This document shows positions 53,870 through 62,782 of a stretch of 64,000 nt of DNA, piece by piece. The stretch is taken from positions 44,119 through 108,118 of the forward strand of contig CAIQWD010000101.1 in the NCBI GenBank assembly GCA_903875445.1. The letters are read 5' to 3'. The stretch is from an uncultured delta proteobacterium. Lineage in GTDB: Bacteria > Desulfobacterota > Desulfobulbia > Desulfobulbales > Desulfocapsaceae. The stretch's first letter is position 1. Each line of letters begins with the position of its first letter. A program made the translations under genes and the position numbers. The notes under the pieces were generated by a model. That model had not been told where the DNA came from and did no database searches. It saw nothing but the letters and a program-made list of their open reading frames with translations.

Positions 53870-54691
53870 ATGCAACAACACGCCTTTTATTTCGTTGAGA
53901 AACAACCACCTCTGGCCTGGGTGTTTCTTAATCGTCCGGAAAAGAAAAACGCCATGGGGCCTGCGGCCTGGCTTGAGCCGATTGAAATCTTTTCCGATTT
54001 GGATAATGACCCAGAAATCCGAGTGGTTATTATCGCCGGCAAAGGTGCCTGTTTTTCGGCCGGTATCGACCTCCAGGGCATGGTGCCGCACCTGCCGGAG
54101 CTCATGGAAAAGAACCAGAGCGGCGCCACCAAGTGGCGATTTCTGCCGAAGATCAAGCAACTTCAAGACGGTATTTCGGCCATCGAGAGGTGTCGCAAGC
54201 CGGTCATCGCGGCGATTCACGGCCATTGTCTGGGGGCCGGTCTCGATATGGCCACCGCCTGCGATATCCGTATCTGCTCGGCAGATGCCCAGTTCTGCCT
54301 GAAGGAGGCGGCGGTCGGCTTTGTCGCCGATGTCGGGGTTCTCCAGCGCCTCCCCTTAATCATCGGCCAGGGTCATGCCCGGGAGATGGCCTTTACTGCT
54401 AAGACCATTACCGCCGCCAGGGCAAAAGAGATTCTTCTGGTGAGCGAGGTCTGCCCCGATCTCCCATCCCTCATTACCAAAGCGCTGGAACTTGCTGGGG
54501 AAATTGCCGATAACTCACCGCTTGCCGTCCAGGCCTCAAAAGACGTCCTCAACTACTGTGTCGGCAAGTCGGTGGACGACGGCTTGAAATATGTGGCCTC
54601 CATCAGCGCCAACATCATCCCCTCGAAAGATCTGCTGGAGGCGATCACCGCCTTTGCCGAAAAGCGTAAACCACAATTCACGGGAACTTGA
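53870..54691 (+). CDS. Enoyl-CoA hydratase/isomerase-family protein
   Basis: A 273-residue crotonase-fold protein, distinct from the one at 31279. It shows LAWVFLNRPEKKNAMGPAAW near the N-terminus, IIAGKGACFSAGIDLQGMVP (oxyanion hole, about residues 61-80) and AIHGHCLGAGLDMATACDIR. Where classical hydratases have Glu, it shows KEAAVGFVADVGVLQRLPL, with an Asp (VADVGV). That pattern is typical of delta(3,5)-delta(2,4)-dienoyl-CoA isomerases, so isomerase activity is more likely than hydration. The ATG at 53870 has a CCGGAG site. It overlaps the region of the next gene by only a few bases. Confidence 0.88.
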   Translation: MQQHAFYFVEKQPPLAWVFLNRPEKKNAMGPAAWLEPIEIFSDLDNDPEIRVVIIAGKGACFSAGIDLQGMVPHLPELMEKNQSGATKWRFLPKIKQLQDGISAIERCRKPVIAAIHGHCLGAGLDMATACDIRICSADAQFCLKEAAVGFVADVGVLQRLPLIIGQGHAREMAFTAKTITAARAKEILLVSEVCPDLPSLITKALELAGEIADNSPLAVQASKDVLNYCVGKSVDDGLKYVASISANIIPSKDLLEAITAFAEKRKPQFTGT

Positions 54692-54696
54692 AAACG

Positions 54697-55380
54697 ATGT
54701 GCGAAGACTTCAACCAATACCTGCTACCCACCTTTTTCCTCGATTTCGACAACGCCGAGGTGGCCGCTTTTGCCGGCGACGTTTGCAGAGGTAAGATGAC
54801 GGCGATGGAAAAAGCCGTTGCCCTCTATTATGCGGTTCGCGACCGGATCAGGTACGATCCTTATGACCTGCAATATTCGCAAACAGCGATGAAGGCCAGC
54901 GCAGTGCTCAAGAAACAGTCGGGCTACTGTGTTGCCAAGGCCGTCCTCTTGGCCGCGGTCGGACGACATCAGGGCATCCCCTGTCGCCTTGGTTTCGCCG
55001 ATGTCACCAACCATCTTTCCACCGCCCGATTACGGGCAATGATGGGCACCGATCTGTTTGTCTATCACGGGTACACGGAAATGTACCTAAACGACAGATG
55101 GGTCAAGGCAACACCCGCCTTCAACCTTTCACTCTGCGCAAAATTTGGCGTTTTGCCCCTTGAATTTGACGGCACCTGCGACTCGGTTTTCCATGCCTAC
55201 GACGCACACGGTCAGAAACATATGGAATATGTGCGCGATCACGGACATTTTGCCGACCTGCCCTTTGCCCGAATCTTCGCAGTCTACGGCGCCACCTATC
55301 CGAAATTTTTCGAACACTTCGGCGGCGCAGAAACTCACGATTTCGCCGCCGATGCGGAGGAAGAAATAAGAAAAAGTTAG
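54697..55380 (+). CDS. Transglutaminase-like domain protein
   Basis: A 227-residue protein of the transglutaminase-like cysteine protease superfamily. The catalytic Cys is in KKQSGYCVAKAVLLAAVGRH (about residues 70-89). The His is in DLFVYHGYTEMYLNDRWVKA (about 125-144), and the Asp lies in ATPAFN a few residues on. Such proteins in bacteria include proteases and amidases; the role is unknown. A TTG at 54688 overlapping the previous stop (TTGA) is an alternative start and would mean coupled translation with the enoyl-CoA hydratase gene. There is no signal peptide. Confidence 0.82.
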   Translation: MCEDFNQYLLPTFFLDFDNAEVAAFAGDVCRGKMTAMEKAVALYYAVRDRIRYDPYDLQYSQTAMKASAVLKKQSGYCVAKAVLLAAVGRHQGIPCRLGFADVTNHLSTARLRAMMGTDLFVYHGYTEMYLNDRWVKATPAFNLSLCAKFGVLPLEFDGTCDSVFHAYDAHGQKHMEYVRDHGHFADLPFARIFAVYGATYPKFFEHFGGAETHDFAADAEEEIRKS

Positions 55381-55396
55381 AAAAACAAGGCCATTT

Positions 55397-56545
55397 TTAC
55401 ACGGCACCGGCGGCAATAAAGGCTTCTATCTGGGCATCCGAGTACCCCGCTTCCACCAGAATATCCCGGGTTCCCTCGCCAAAGGGACCTGGCGATGTTC
55501 TGATGCTCCCCGGCGTATGACTCATTTTCACCGGAATACCGAAACCCTGGCGTTCCACCCCGTGCATATCGGTATAGGAATGCACCATCTCTCTTGCTTT
55601 AAAGAGCGGATCGGTCAACACCTCGGCCAGGGTTTTCACCCCGCTGCAACAAATGTCCAGATGCGCCAAGTCACTTTCCCAGGCGGCCAGAGTCTTGGTT
55701 AAAAACTGCTGCCGGAGAAAACCGATAATCTCCTCCCGCCGCTCCTCGTCATATTGCAGGGCAATAAATTCCGGACGCTTGAGATGCTCGCAGAGACCGC
55801 GCCAGAAACGGTTTTCCACCGCACCGAGGGCGAGATACCGTCCATCGGCGGTTACATAGGTGTTATAACAGCCATATCTATGCGACAAAAGGCTATCGGC
55901 GGGTTTTGGCTGCCGGCCGTTGCGTTCAGCAAAGAAATACGGCAGGGAGAGAAAGCCGACCATGCCGTCGGTCATCGAGATATCGACATACTGGCCCTGA
56001 CCTGTTTTTTCCCGGGCAATAAGGGCCAAGAGGATGCCTACCGCCGCGTTCATGCTGCCACCGGCGATATCGGCTACCTGCACCCCGGGGATGGTCGGAG
56101 GCCGGTCTTTTTCCCCGATCAGGCCAAGGATGCCGGCGGTACTGAGATAATTCACATCATGCCCGGCCCGGTCGCGCAAGGGCCCGGTCTGACCGTAGCC
56201 GCTGATGGAGCAGTAGATTATCCTGGGATTTATTTTCTGCACCGCCTGGTAGTCTACCCCCAACCGCCCCACCACCCCGGGACGAAAGCCTTCGAGGATG
56301 ACATCGGCCTTTTCCGCCAGACGAAAAAAAATCGCCAAGCCCTCCGGACTTTTCAAATTTAGCGACATATGGCGCTTATTGCGGTTCAGGTCGCTGAAAA
56401 AAAGACCATCCTCCTGAAATTTCTTATCTTCGATGGCAATAACCTGGGCACCGTGATCGGCAAGAATCATCGAACAATAGGGACCGGGAAGCATCCGCGA
56501 CAGATCAAGAACCCGTATGCCGCTTAACGCACCTTGCTGTTGCAT
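55397..56545 (-). CDS. CaiB/BaiF family (family III) CoA-transferase
   Basis: A 382-residue family III CoA-transferase, forming interlocked dimers. It shows GIRVLDLSRMLPGPYCSMIL at the start and FFSDLNRNKRHMSLNLKSPE (about residues 48-67). The catalytic Asp is likely in RAGHDVNYLSTAGIL (about 145-159), and the C-terminal part has VALGAVENRFWRGLCEHL-like text. Members move CoA between carboxylic acids, including alpha-methylacyl-CoA racemases (AMACR), whose sequence style (GRLGVDYQAVQKINPRIIYCSISGYG) it strongly resembles. A racemase acting on 2-methylacyl-CoA would fit a branched-chain acyl-CoA pathway. It is 11 bases behind cobO in an operon with a TetR-type operator in front. Confidence 0.86.
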   Translation of the reverse strand: MQQQGALSGIRVLDLSRMLPGPYCSMILADHGAQVIAIEDKKFQEDGLFFSDLNRNKRHMSLNLKSPEGLAIFFRLAEKADVILEGFRPGVVGRLGVDYQAVQKINPRIIYCSISGYGQTGPLRDRAGHDVNYLSTAGILGLIGEKDRPPTIPGVQVADIAGGSMNAAVGILLALIAREKTGQGQYVDISMTDGMVGFLSLPYFFAERNGRQPKPADSLLSHRYGCYNTYVTADGRYLALGAVENRFWRGLCEHLKRPEFIALQYDEERREEIIGFLRQQFLTKTLAAWESDLAHLDICCSGVKTLAEVLTDPLFKAREMVHSYTDMHGVERQGFGIPVKMSHTPGSIRTSPGPFGEGTRDILVEAGYSDAQIEAFIAAGAV

Positions 56546-56556
56546 GCTGTCTCCTC

Positions 56557-57078
56557 TTAGAACTCTATACCTTTTTGCGCCTTGATACCTTGTTCGTAGG
56601 CGTGTTTCAGCGATTCGATAACGGAAACGGTATCGGCAAGCTCCATCAGCTTCGGGTCGGCATCCCTGCCGGTCATAATGACCGACAGGCGTTTCGGTTT
56701 GCTGTGCAGCAACTCAACGATGCGCTCCACCGCCAGGAAATCGTAGTGCGGCAGGTAGGTGATTTCATCGAGAATAACCAAGTCATAAAGATCACTTACA
56801 ATTTTCTCTTGCGCCAGGGCAAAACCAAGTCGCGCGACCTCCCGATCCTCATCGATATTTTCCTTATTGAAGACAAAACCCTTGCCGCAGATGAACCAAT
56901 CAAGATTCTCCACTTTGCCGGCCATGATCCGTTCCCCATATTTGCCCTGCCCCTTGAGAAACTGAATGACACAAACCTTCTGTCCATGCCCGAGTGCTCG
57001 AAAGGCGGTGCCAAGAGCCGCAGTCGTTTTGCCCTTGCCATTGCCGGTAATTACAATAATTCTGCCACGATCAGTCAT
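56557..57078 (-). CDS. cobO: Cob(I)yrinic acid a,c-diamide adenosyltransferase
   Basis: Adds the 5'-deoxyadenosyl group to cobalt of corrinoids, producing the adenosylcobalamin needed by IcmF. The 173-residue CobA/CobO/BtuR product has the P-loop VITGNGKGKTTAALGTAFRA (about residues 9-28), GQKVCVIQFLKGQGKYGE, VILDEITYLPHYDFL and VIMTGRDADPKLMELAD. The ATG has a GAGGAG site. Its promoter region carries the same palindrome as the acyl-CoA operons, so cofactor supply appears coordinated with demand. Confidence 0.95.
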   Translation of the reverse strand: MTDRGRIIVITGNGKGKTTAALGTAFRALGHGQKVCVIQFLKGQGKYGERIMAGKVENLDWFICGKGFVFNKENIDEDREVARLGFALAQEKIVSDLYDLVILDEITYLPHYDFLAVERIVELLHSKPKRLSVIMTGRDADPKLMELADTVSVIESLKHAYEQGIKAQKGIEF

Positions 57079-57210
57079 AAAAACTCCTCGCTATCGTCAT
57101 CAAACCTTGCCTGCCTGAGCAATACAGAAACATTTTTCCTGTAAAACTCTGCAAACTTCATAGAAAAAATTGTCACAACAATACCATAGAATATTCCGAA
57201 AACAAAATAA

Positions 57211-57226
57211 GACTGAGCGTTCGGTC
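57211..57226 (-). promoter_or_regulatory. Palindromic operator upstream of cobO and the CoA-transferase gene
   Basis: GACTGAGCGTTCGGTC is a palindrome with few mismatches, of the same type as 36401-36416 and 37659-37674 (shared GACYRARCGYTC core). It lies about 130 bases before the cobO ATG. A TTGATA-like -35 sits just upstream of it on the minus strand, so it could overlap the promoter. Confidence 0.68.
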
Positions 57227-57320
57227 AAGTATCAAGGGAGATTTTTGTAACAGGTATGCGGAGGAACGATGAGAGTACCGCGAGAGAAGGAATAGCTACT
57301 CTATCGCTTGGTGCGAAGCT

Positions 57321-57992
57321 TTAGTCGACCTTCAATGTGCTGCTGCCGACGATCTCTCCCCGTCCGTTGTAAAGGGCCACCGTTGCGGTGCTGCCATGGC
57401 GAATATACTCTTTTTTATCGACGAGTTCGCGGACAAGGGCCTGACTAACATGGGAGGAAGGAATCTCATGCAGGGATACCCCACGGGCAGCTGCAAGTGC
57501 CGCCTTATACTTCAGACTCCGCTCACCAATGTAGCCGGATTTCTTTACTAATCCGTCCAGATTTATACTTTTACCATCATCCCGCTTTTTCTCTCGGATT
57601 TGCTTCTGAATGGTTATCAACCACGGGATAAGCGCAGTCCGGGCGATATCCTTCCATGAGGCATCACGCAACACCTTTGATGAGTTATCTTCCTGGTTTT
57701 CTGGGGAAAATTCGAGAATCAACCGAGCCTCCACCTTGCCTTGTTGCAACTCACCAAGGGTGCAGGGGATACCGTCGCAGACCACTGAAGAATCTTCGTC
57801 AAATGAAGAAATTACCAGATTCCTCTCAAAATAATGAACATCCTCTCCAAGAAAAGCGTTGAGTTTCTGCCGCACGATGGCGCCGTGCAGGGTACAGGGT
57901 GTCGAATCGTCAATGGTTAGCTGCGACAACGGCTGGGCAAAAACGAGACACCACTGAACCCGGGCATCAAAGACATTTTTCTGCATTCTCAT
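57321..57992 (-). CDS. Unknown protein, possible chemotaxis or c-di-GMP accessory
   Basis: A 223-residue soluble protein that I do not recognise. The N-terminal part (MRMQKNVFDARVQWCLVFAQ) precedes a charged middle (LILEFSPENQEDNSSKVLRD) and a C-terminal half rich in Lys/Arg (KYKAALAAARGVSLHEIPSS). The end, TVALYNGRGEIVGSSTLKVD, looks like a beta-rich strand pair. The ATG at 57992 has an excellent GGGGGAAA site. It lies on the minus strand between cobO and the divergent epd gene and has no partner in sequence. Codon use matches neighbours. Confidence 0.62.
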   Translation of the reverse strand: MRMQKNVFDARVQWCLVFAQPLSQLTIDDSTPCTLHGAIVRQKLNAFLGEDVHYFERNLVISSFDEDSSVVCDGIPCTLGELQQGKVEARLILEFSPENQEDNSSKVLRDASWKDIARTALIPWLITIQKQIREKKRDDGKSINLDGLVKKSGYIGERSLKYKAALAAARGVSLHEIPSSHVSQALVRELVDKKEYIRHGSTATVALYNGRGEIVGSSTLKVD

Positions 57993-58265
57993 AATTTCCC
58001 CCAAATTCCAAGAAAAGACGAAGCGTATTCATGACTATTTATCCGGCCGATCTTACTTTTTTCTTACATTTGGCAGATTGGAGAAATATTTTTGAAAAAA
58101 ATGTGTCCGCAGCTTTCCACCCTCCTTCCTCCTGCCTTGGGATTATCCGGCAGGACAAGGTTTTTCGATAAATAATCCGGTTGTTATCTCCTCTAAACCG
58201 AGGTATTGATAGAGTCCACGCCTTGGCAAATTTCTAATGTACTAATGAGGGATCGGAGAAGGATG

Positions 58266-59279
58266 ATGTATCAAGTTGCCATCAATGGATACGGACGGAT
58301 TGGCCAGAGCGTGCTGCGGGCGATCTATTCGACGCCGTTCAGGTCGAAATTCAAAATCGTCGCTATCAATGAACTGGCCGATATCGAGACCCTGACCTAT
58401 CTCACCCGCTACGACACCACCCACGGTCGTTTCCCCTATCCCCTGCGGTTTGACGGCGATCACCTGTATATCGGTAATGACCCGATTCGCATCACCAACG
58501 AACCAAATCCGGCAAAACTGCCCTGGCGCGACCTGAACCTCGATCTGCTCTTTGAGTGCTCCGGCTCCTTTTTCGACCTGGCACCCGCCGAGTTGCATCT
58601 CGCCTCCGGTGCCAGGCGTTTGCTCCTGTCGCACCCGGCCATCCCGCGGATCGATGCAACCATCGTTTACGGCTATAACCACCACGTGTTGCAGAGCAGC
58701 CACCGCATCGTTTCCAATGCCTCCTGTACGACTAACTGTATCGTCCCGGTGCTCGATATCCTGCACCGGGAATTCGGCATCATCAATGGAGTCACCACCA
58801 CCATCCATTCGGCGATGAACGACCAGCCGGTAATCGACAGCTACCACCACACCAATCTGCGCCTTACCCGCAGCGCCCTGCATTCGATCATCCCCGTCGA
58901 TACCGGCCTGGCCAAAGGAATCAACCGCTTGATGCCGCACCTGGCGAATCGTTTTGAATGCCTCCATGTGCGAGTGCCGACCATCAACGTCTCGCTTATG
59001 GATCTGTCGATAAACGTGGAAAAGGCTACCGACATTGGCGAAATCAACGCCATCATGGCCGACCAGTCCCGCGGTCGGTTAAAGGGCCTTCTCGGATACA
59101 CGGAGGAGCCGCATGCCTCCGTCGATTTCAATACCGACCCAAGGTCGGTGGTTGTCGATGGCACGCAGACCAGGGTCTCGCGCGGGAGGCTGATCAAGAT
59201 GCTCTGCTGGTTTGATAACGAATGGGGGTTCGCCAACCGAATGCTGGATGTTGCCAATCACTGGCTTTCCCTGGCCTAA
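58266..59279 (+). CDS. epd: Erythrose-4-phosphate dehydrogenase (GAPDH family)
   Basis: Oxidises erythrose-4-phosphate to 4-phosphoerythronate with NAD+, a step of the DXP-independent pyridoxal phosphate route. The 337-residue protein starts YQVAINGYGRIGQSVLRAIY (Rossmann, residues 2-21). The catalytic Cys lies in SNASCTTNCIVPVLD (about residue 154). It is followed by ITTIHSAMNDQPVIDSYHHT-type text; the HSAM(N/H)DQ motif distinguishes Epd from glycolytic GAPDH, which has HSYTNDQ-like text. The C-terminus has WFDNEWGFANRMLD. A role as ordinary GAPDH remains possible. The ATG at 58266 has GGAGAAGG upstream; a tandem ATG is at 58263. A terminator follows at 59343. Confidence 0.88.
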   Translation: MYQVAINGYGRIGQSVLRAIYSTPFRSKFKIVAINELADIETLTYLTRYDTTHGRFPYPLRFDGDHLYIGNDPIRITNEPNPAKLPWRDLNLDLLFECSGSFFDLAPAELHLASGARRLLLSHPAIPRIDATIVYGYNHHVLQSSHRIVSNASCTTNCIVPVLDILHREFGIINGVTTTIHSAMNDQPVIDSYHHTNLRLTRSALHSIIPVDTGLAKGINRLMPHLANRFECLHVRVPTINVSLMDLSINVEKATDIGEINAIMADQSRGRLKGLLGYTEEPHASVDFNTDPRSVVVDGTQTRVSRGRLIKMLCWFDNEWGFANRMLDVANHWLSLA

Positions 59280-59342
59280 GGAACGTATTATGGTATCGAC
59301 ATGACCCCGTTTGAAAAGGTCAAGACAGGATGTGAGAGAAGG

Positions 59343-59373
59343 GAAAAAACCCGGAACTTCCCCAGGTTTTTTC
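59343..59373 (+). terminator. Rho-independent terminator of epd
   Basis: GAAAAAACC (59343-59351) pairs with GGTTTTTTC (59365-59373) around a 13-nt loop, giving T-runs on both strands. It lies 63 bases after the epd stop and 38 bases before the next start codon. Confidence 0.7.
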
Positions 59374-59410
59374 AAGAGGCCAAACGACAAGCCATACAAA
59401 AGAGACGCCA

Positions 59411-60067
59411 ATGACCATCTATAAAATCGACAAAAACATCCAATGGAAATTAGACCAGATCCGTTTTCTCTACCCCCCCGACGACTTCACCGGCACCTTT
59501 GCCAACGCCAAGATGCAGGAGCGGCACAAGGCCAACCAGGACCAAAAAATCAAGGTGATTCTTGAACACCTGGAAAGCCGGGATAACCCTCTGGAAGCGA
59601 TGCGAGGTCTCCACCCGCTCGACCATCTGCAGTTCCTGCACAATAACCTGGAAAAATTCAGACAGGCGGGCTGCCTGGAAAAGACCGTGTTGCAGCTTTA
59701 CTATCGCAAAAACACCCCCTTTGCCGCCGTCGGCGACTATACCGAGTGGAAATCCCTCCTGGCAGAGTGTGATCCTGCCCGCCTCTACGCAGAGGGCAAG
59801 CCTGTTCCTTTCGCCAAGACGACCGCCTTCCGCGGTTCGGTGACCGATAATCCCAAAGGCTTGAGCTGGACCGTCAGCCGAGAGGAGGCCGCCTGGTTCC
59901 TCGAACGCTGGAAGGACAAAAGCCTCGGCGGTGGAACCGTCTTCGCCATGGAAATAACCAGACAGGACATCCTGGTATACATTGAGGATGAGCATCGACG
60001 GGAGGTTATTCTTGTCCCGGAGGTTGCCGAGAACTCGGTTGCCAGGGAAATCGACCGGCTACAATAA
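59411..60067 (+). CDS. ADP-ribosyltransferase-like (ART-fold) protein of unknown target
   Basis: A 218-residue protein. The N-terminal two-thirds is helical and unrecognised (KVILEHLESRDNPLEAMRGL). The C-terminal part from about residue 138 resembles small ART-fold domains often found in phage and plasmid genes: TAFRGSVTDNPKGLSWTVSR continuing EEAAWFLERWK (about 138-168), then GGTVFAMEITRQDILVYIED and EHRREVILVPE. An Arg in FRG, a Ser-Trp-Thr strand and a Glu in the last strand (REVIL) would match the R-S-E catalytic set. The identification comes from pattern alone; no partner antitoxin gene is visible. It sits between the epd terminator and glmS. Confidence 0.6.
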   Translation: MTIYKIDKNIQWKLDQIRFLYPPDDFTGTFANAKMQERHKANQDQKIKVILEHLESRDNPLEAMRGLHPLDHLQFLHNNLEKFRQAGCLEKTVLQLYYRKNTPFAAVGDYTEWKSLLAECDPARLYAEGKPVPFAKTTAFRGSVTDNPKGLSWTVSREEAAWFLERWKDKSLGGGTVFAMEITRQDILVYIEDEHRREVILVPEVAENSVAREIDRLQ

Positions 60068-60143
60068 GGCTCCCTAACAAAGCCGAGTAGCATGAGACCG
60101 TTTCCCCTGTCGCCCGACTGGTCATTCACCGCAAAACTCCAGC

Positions 60144-61985
60144 CTACTCGACCGTCACACTCTTTGCCAGATTGCGCGGTTGATCAACATCACAGCCGCG
60201 TTTGGTGGCGATCGCATAGGCCAGCAACTGGGCCGGAATCGTATAAAGGATGGGATTCATAGCGGAATGCACCTTTGGCAGGTAGATCACATCGTCGGTG
60301 ATGGTCCGCAGATGGCTGTCCCCTTCCGTACCGATGAGGATAATACGACCCTGACGCGCCTTGATTTCCTCGACGTTGGAAATTGATTTCTGATACACCT
60401 CGTCCTGCGGCACCAGGGCAAGCACCGGCATGTCCTTGTCGATCAGGGCGATGGGGCCATGCTTTAATTCCCCGGAGGCATAGCCTTCGGCATGGATATA
60501 GGATATTTCCTTCAGTTTCAGTGCCCCTTCCAGGGCGATGGGGTAATTGAGGCTGCGACCGACAAAGAGGAAATCCCGGCAGTCGTAGTAACTCTCAATG
60601 AGATGCTCAATTTCCTTCTGGAGACGCGGCAACTCCCGTTCGACCACCCCGGCGATGCCGATCAATTCCTGGCCGAGTTCCAGGCCCAATTCCCGACTGA
60701 TCGTCTGTTTCTTTTGGGCAAGGTACAAAGTAAAGAGAAAAAGGGCCGCCAGCTGGGAGACAAAGGCCTTGGTGGAGGCAACCCCAATCTCCGGACCCGC
60801 ATGGGTATAGACCGTACCATGCGCCTCGCGGGTCATGGTCGAGCCGACCACATTGCAGATGGTGATGATTTTCGCCCCCATCTCCTTGGCAATGCGAATT
60901 CCTGCCAGGGTATCGGCGGTTTCCCCCGATTGCGAGATGGAGATGGTCAGCACCCGCTTGTTGATGAGCAGATGCCGATATCTGAATTCCGAGGCGATAT
61001 CCACCTCCACCGGTATATTGGCATATTTCTCGATCCAGTATTTGGCAACGAGTGCCGCATGCCAGGACGTTCCACAAGCCACCAAAAAAATGCGGTCGAT
61101 GTCCGCCAGATCGGCGGCGGTAAGACCTATCTCCGGCAAAACCACCTCCCCGGTCTCCGGGTTGATCCGCCCGCTGACGGTATTGGTGATCGCCTGCGGT
61201 TCCTCGAAGATCTCTTTCAGCATAAAATGTTTAAAGCCGGCCTTTTCGGCCATGGCCGGGTTCCAATCGATGGTCGTCACCTTTTTTTCGACGGGCAAGC
61301 CGGTGACAAGAGAAAAGATCTGGTGACCGTCGGCTTTCAAGATGGCCAACTCCATGTCATCCATGAAGATAACCTCCTTGGTATACGGCAGGAGAGCCGG
61401 GATATCGGAAGCCAGGAAAGTGCCTTCATGTTCGCTGACCCCGAGTACCAGGGGGCTCTGATTGCGGACGGCCACCAGGGCATCCGGCATGCCCGCCCAT
61501 AACACGCCGAGGGCATACGATCCCTCCACTCTGGCTATGGCCTTTTTCACCGCCGCCACCAGGTCGTTTTCTAGATACTCCTCGATCAAATGGGCGAGAA
61601 CCTCGGTGTCCGTCTGGGAGGTGAAAATGTGGCCTTTGTCCTTCAGTTCTTCCCGCAGGGAATGGTAGTTTTCGATAATGCCGTTATGAATAACCACCAG
61701 ATTGCCGCTGCAATCGCTGTGTGGGTGGGCATTGGCGGTGGTCGGGGCGCCGTGGGTGGCCCAGCGGGTATGACCGAGGCCGATATGAGCCGGGGCAATA
61801 ATCGCATCTCCAATAATTGCCTCAAGCCGCGACAACTTCCCTTCCGACCGATGTTTGATCAGCTTACCGTCTTGCAGATAGACGATACCGGCCGAATCGT
61901 AGCCTCGATATTCCAGCCGACGCAACCCTTCAAGTATGACCGGAACCACCCGCCGTGACCCGCAATAACCCACAATACCACACAT
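60144..61985 (-). CDS. glmS: Glutamine-fructose-6-phosphate aminotransferase (isomerizing)
   Basis: Makes glucosamine-6-phosphate, the entry point to peptidoglycan and lipid A sugars. The 613-residue product starts MCGIVGYCGSRRVVPVILEG, with the nucleophile Cys2. The glutaminase domain (1 to about 220) has RWATHGAPTTANAHPHSDCS. Two SIS domains follow (about 290-420 and 460-590), with CGTSWHAALVAKYW, ISISQSGETADTLAGIRIAK, ASGELKHGPIALID and the C-terminal NLAKSVTVE. A longer frame upstream is not used because the catalytic Cys must follow the initiator Met. It feeds the UDP-GlcNAc used by LpxA. Confidence 0.97.
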   Translation of the reverse strand: MCGIVGYCGSRRVVPVILEGLRRLEYRGYDSAGIVYLQDGKLIKHRSEGKLSRLEAIIGDAIIAPAHIGLGHTRWATHGAPTTANAHPHSDCSGNLVVIHNGIIENYHSLREELKDKGHIFTSQTDTEVLAHLIEEYLENDLVAAVKKAIARVEGSYALGVLWAGMPDALVAVRNQSPLVLGVSEHEGTFLASDIPALLPYTKEVIFMDDMELAILKADGHQIFSLVTGLPVEKKVTTIDWNPAMAEKAGFKHFMLKEIFEEPQAITNTVSGRINPETGEVVLPEIGLTAADLADIDRIFLVACGTSWHAALVAKYWIEKYANIPVEVDIASEFRYRHLLINKRVLTISISQSGETADTLAGIRIAKEMGAKIITICNVVGSTMTREAHGTVYTHAGPEIGVASTKAFVSQLAALFLFTLYLAQKKQTISRELGLELGQELIGIAGVVERELPRLQKEIEHLIESYYDCRDFLFVGRSLNYPIALEGALKLKEISYIHAEGYASGELKHGPIALIDKDMPVLALVPQDEVYQKSISNVEEIKARQGRIILIGTEGDSHLRTITDDVIYLPKVHSAMNPILYTIPAQLLAYAIATKRGCDVDQPRNLAKSVTVE

Positions 61986-62224
61986 AATACACCTCTTATG
62001 AGAAAGTTCTTTTCGATTAGGTACTAAACCAGGAGATTGAGAGCAAGAATCGTTCCGTGTAAGCAACAGAACTCCCCCGGCAACGATGGGACACCCTAAC
62101 ATCGCTTTTCTTGCCATTGCCAGTTTTTTCTTTCAACCTGGCAAAAAAAAAGGTAGTATCGCTTGCAATTCAGCTACGACATCCATTTTTCCTGACTTTT
62201 CTTAAAAAATACATACAGACCCAT

Positions 62225-62776
62225 ATGAACGATAGACAACGACTGAAGGACATCCTTCTGGAAAAATCCTACCGACAGGGTACCTTTACGCTTACCTCCG
62301 GCAAGACCTCCGACTTCTATATCGACGGCAAACAGACCACTCTCGCCGCCGAAGGGGCCTATCTTTGTGGGAAACTGCTGTTCGAACTGTTGCAAAAATC
62401 ACCCACTCCCATCCATGCCGTCGGCGGCATGACTCTTGGGGCAGATCCGCTGGTCACCGCCGTCTCCATTGCCAGTTACTTGGCCGGTCAGCCGATTCCC
62501 GCCTTCATCGTCCGCAAGGAAGCCAAAGGGCACGGAACAGGCAACTATATAGAAGGGTTGAAGAATATGCCGACAGGCTGCACCGTTGCCCTCCTCGAAG
62601 ATGTGGTAACCACCGGCGGCACCCTCTTGAAAGTTATCGACCGAGTCGAGGCGGCAGGCTTTAAGGTAGGCCTGGTGGCAACCATAGTCGAACGACAGGA
62701 GGGTGGCACCGAGGCCCTGGCAAAGGCGGGCTACACGCTCGAAGCGCTCTTCACCCGTCAACAACTTCTTCAGTAA
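62225..62776 (+). CDS. pyrE: Orotate phosphoribosyltransferase
   Basis: Converts orotate and PRPP to OMP in pyrimidine synthesis. The 183-residue enzyme shows SYRQGTFTLTSGKTSDFYID (about residues 15-34), PAFIVRKEAKGHGTGNYIEG (about 98-117) with the catalytic Lys, and the PRPP-binding signature ALLEDVVTTGGTLLKVIDRV (about 123-142). The ATG at 62225 is used; the 5' frame extension has no homology. It precedes a small zinc-ribbon gene by six bases in the same operon. Confidence 0.95.
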   Translation: MNDRQRLKDILLEKSYRQGTFTLTSGKTSDFYIDGKQTTLAAEGAYLCGKLLFELLQKSPTPIHAVGGMTLGADPLVTAVSIASYLAGQPIPAFIVRKEAKGHGTGNYIEGLKNMPTGCTVALLEDVVTTGGTLLKVIDRVEAAGFKVGLVATIVERQEGGTEALAKAGYTLEALFTRQQLLQ

Positions 62777-62782
62777 TCCCCT

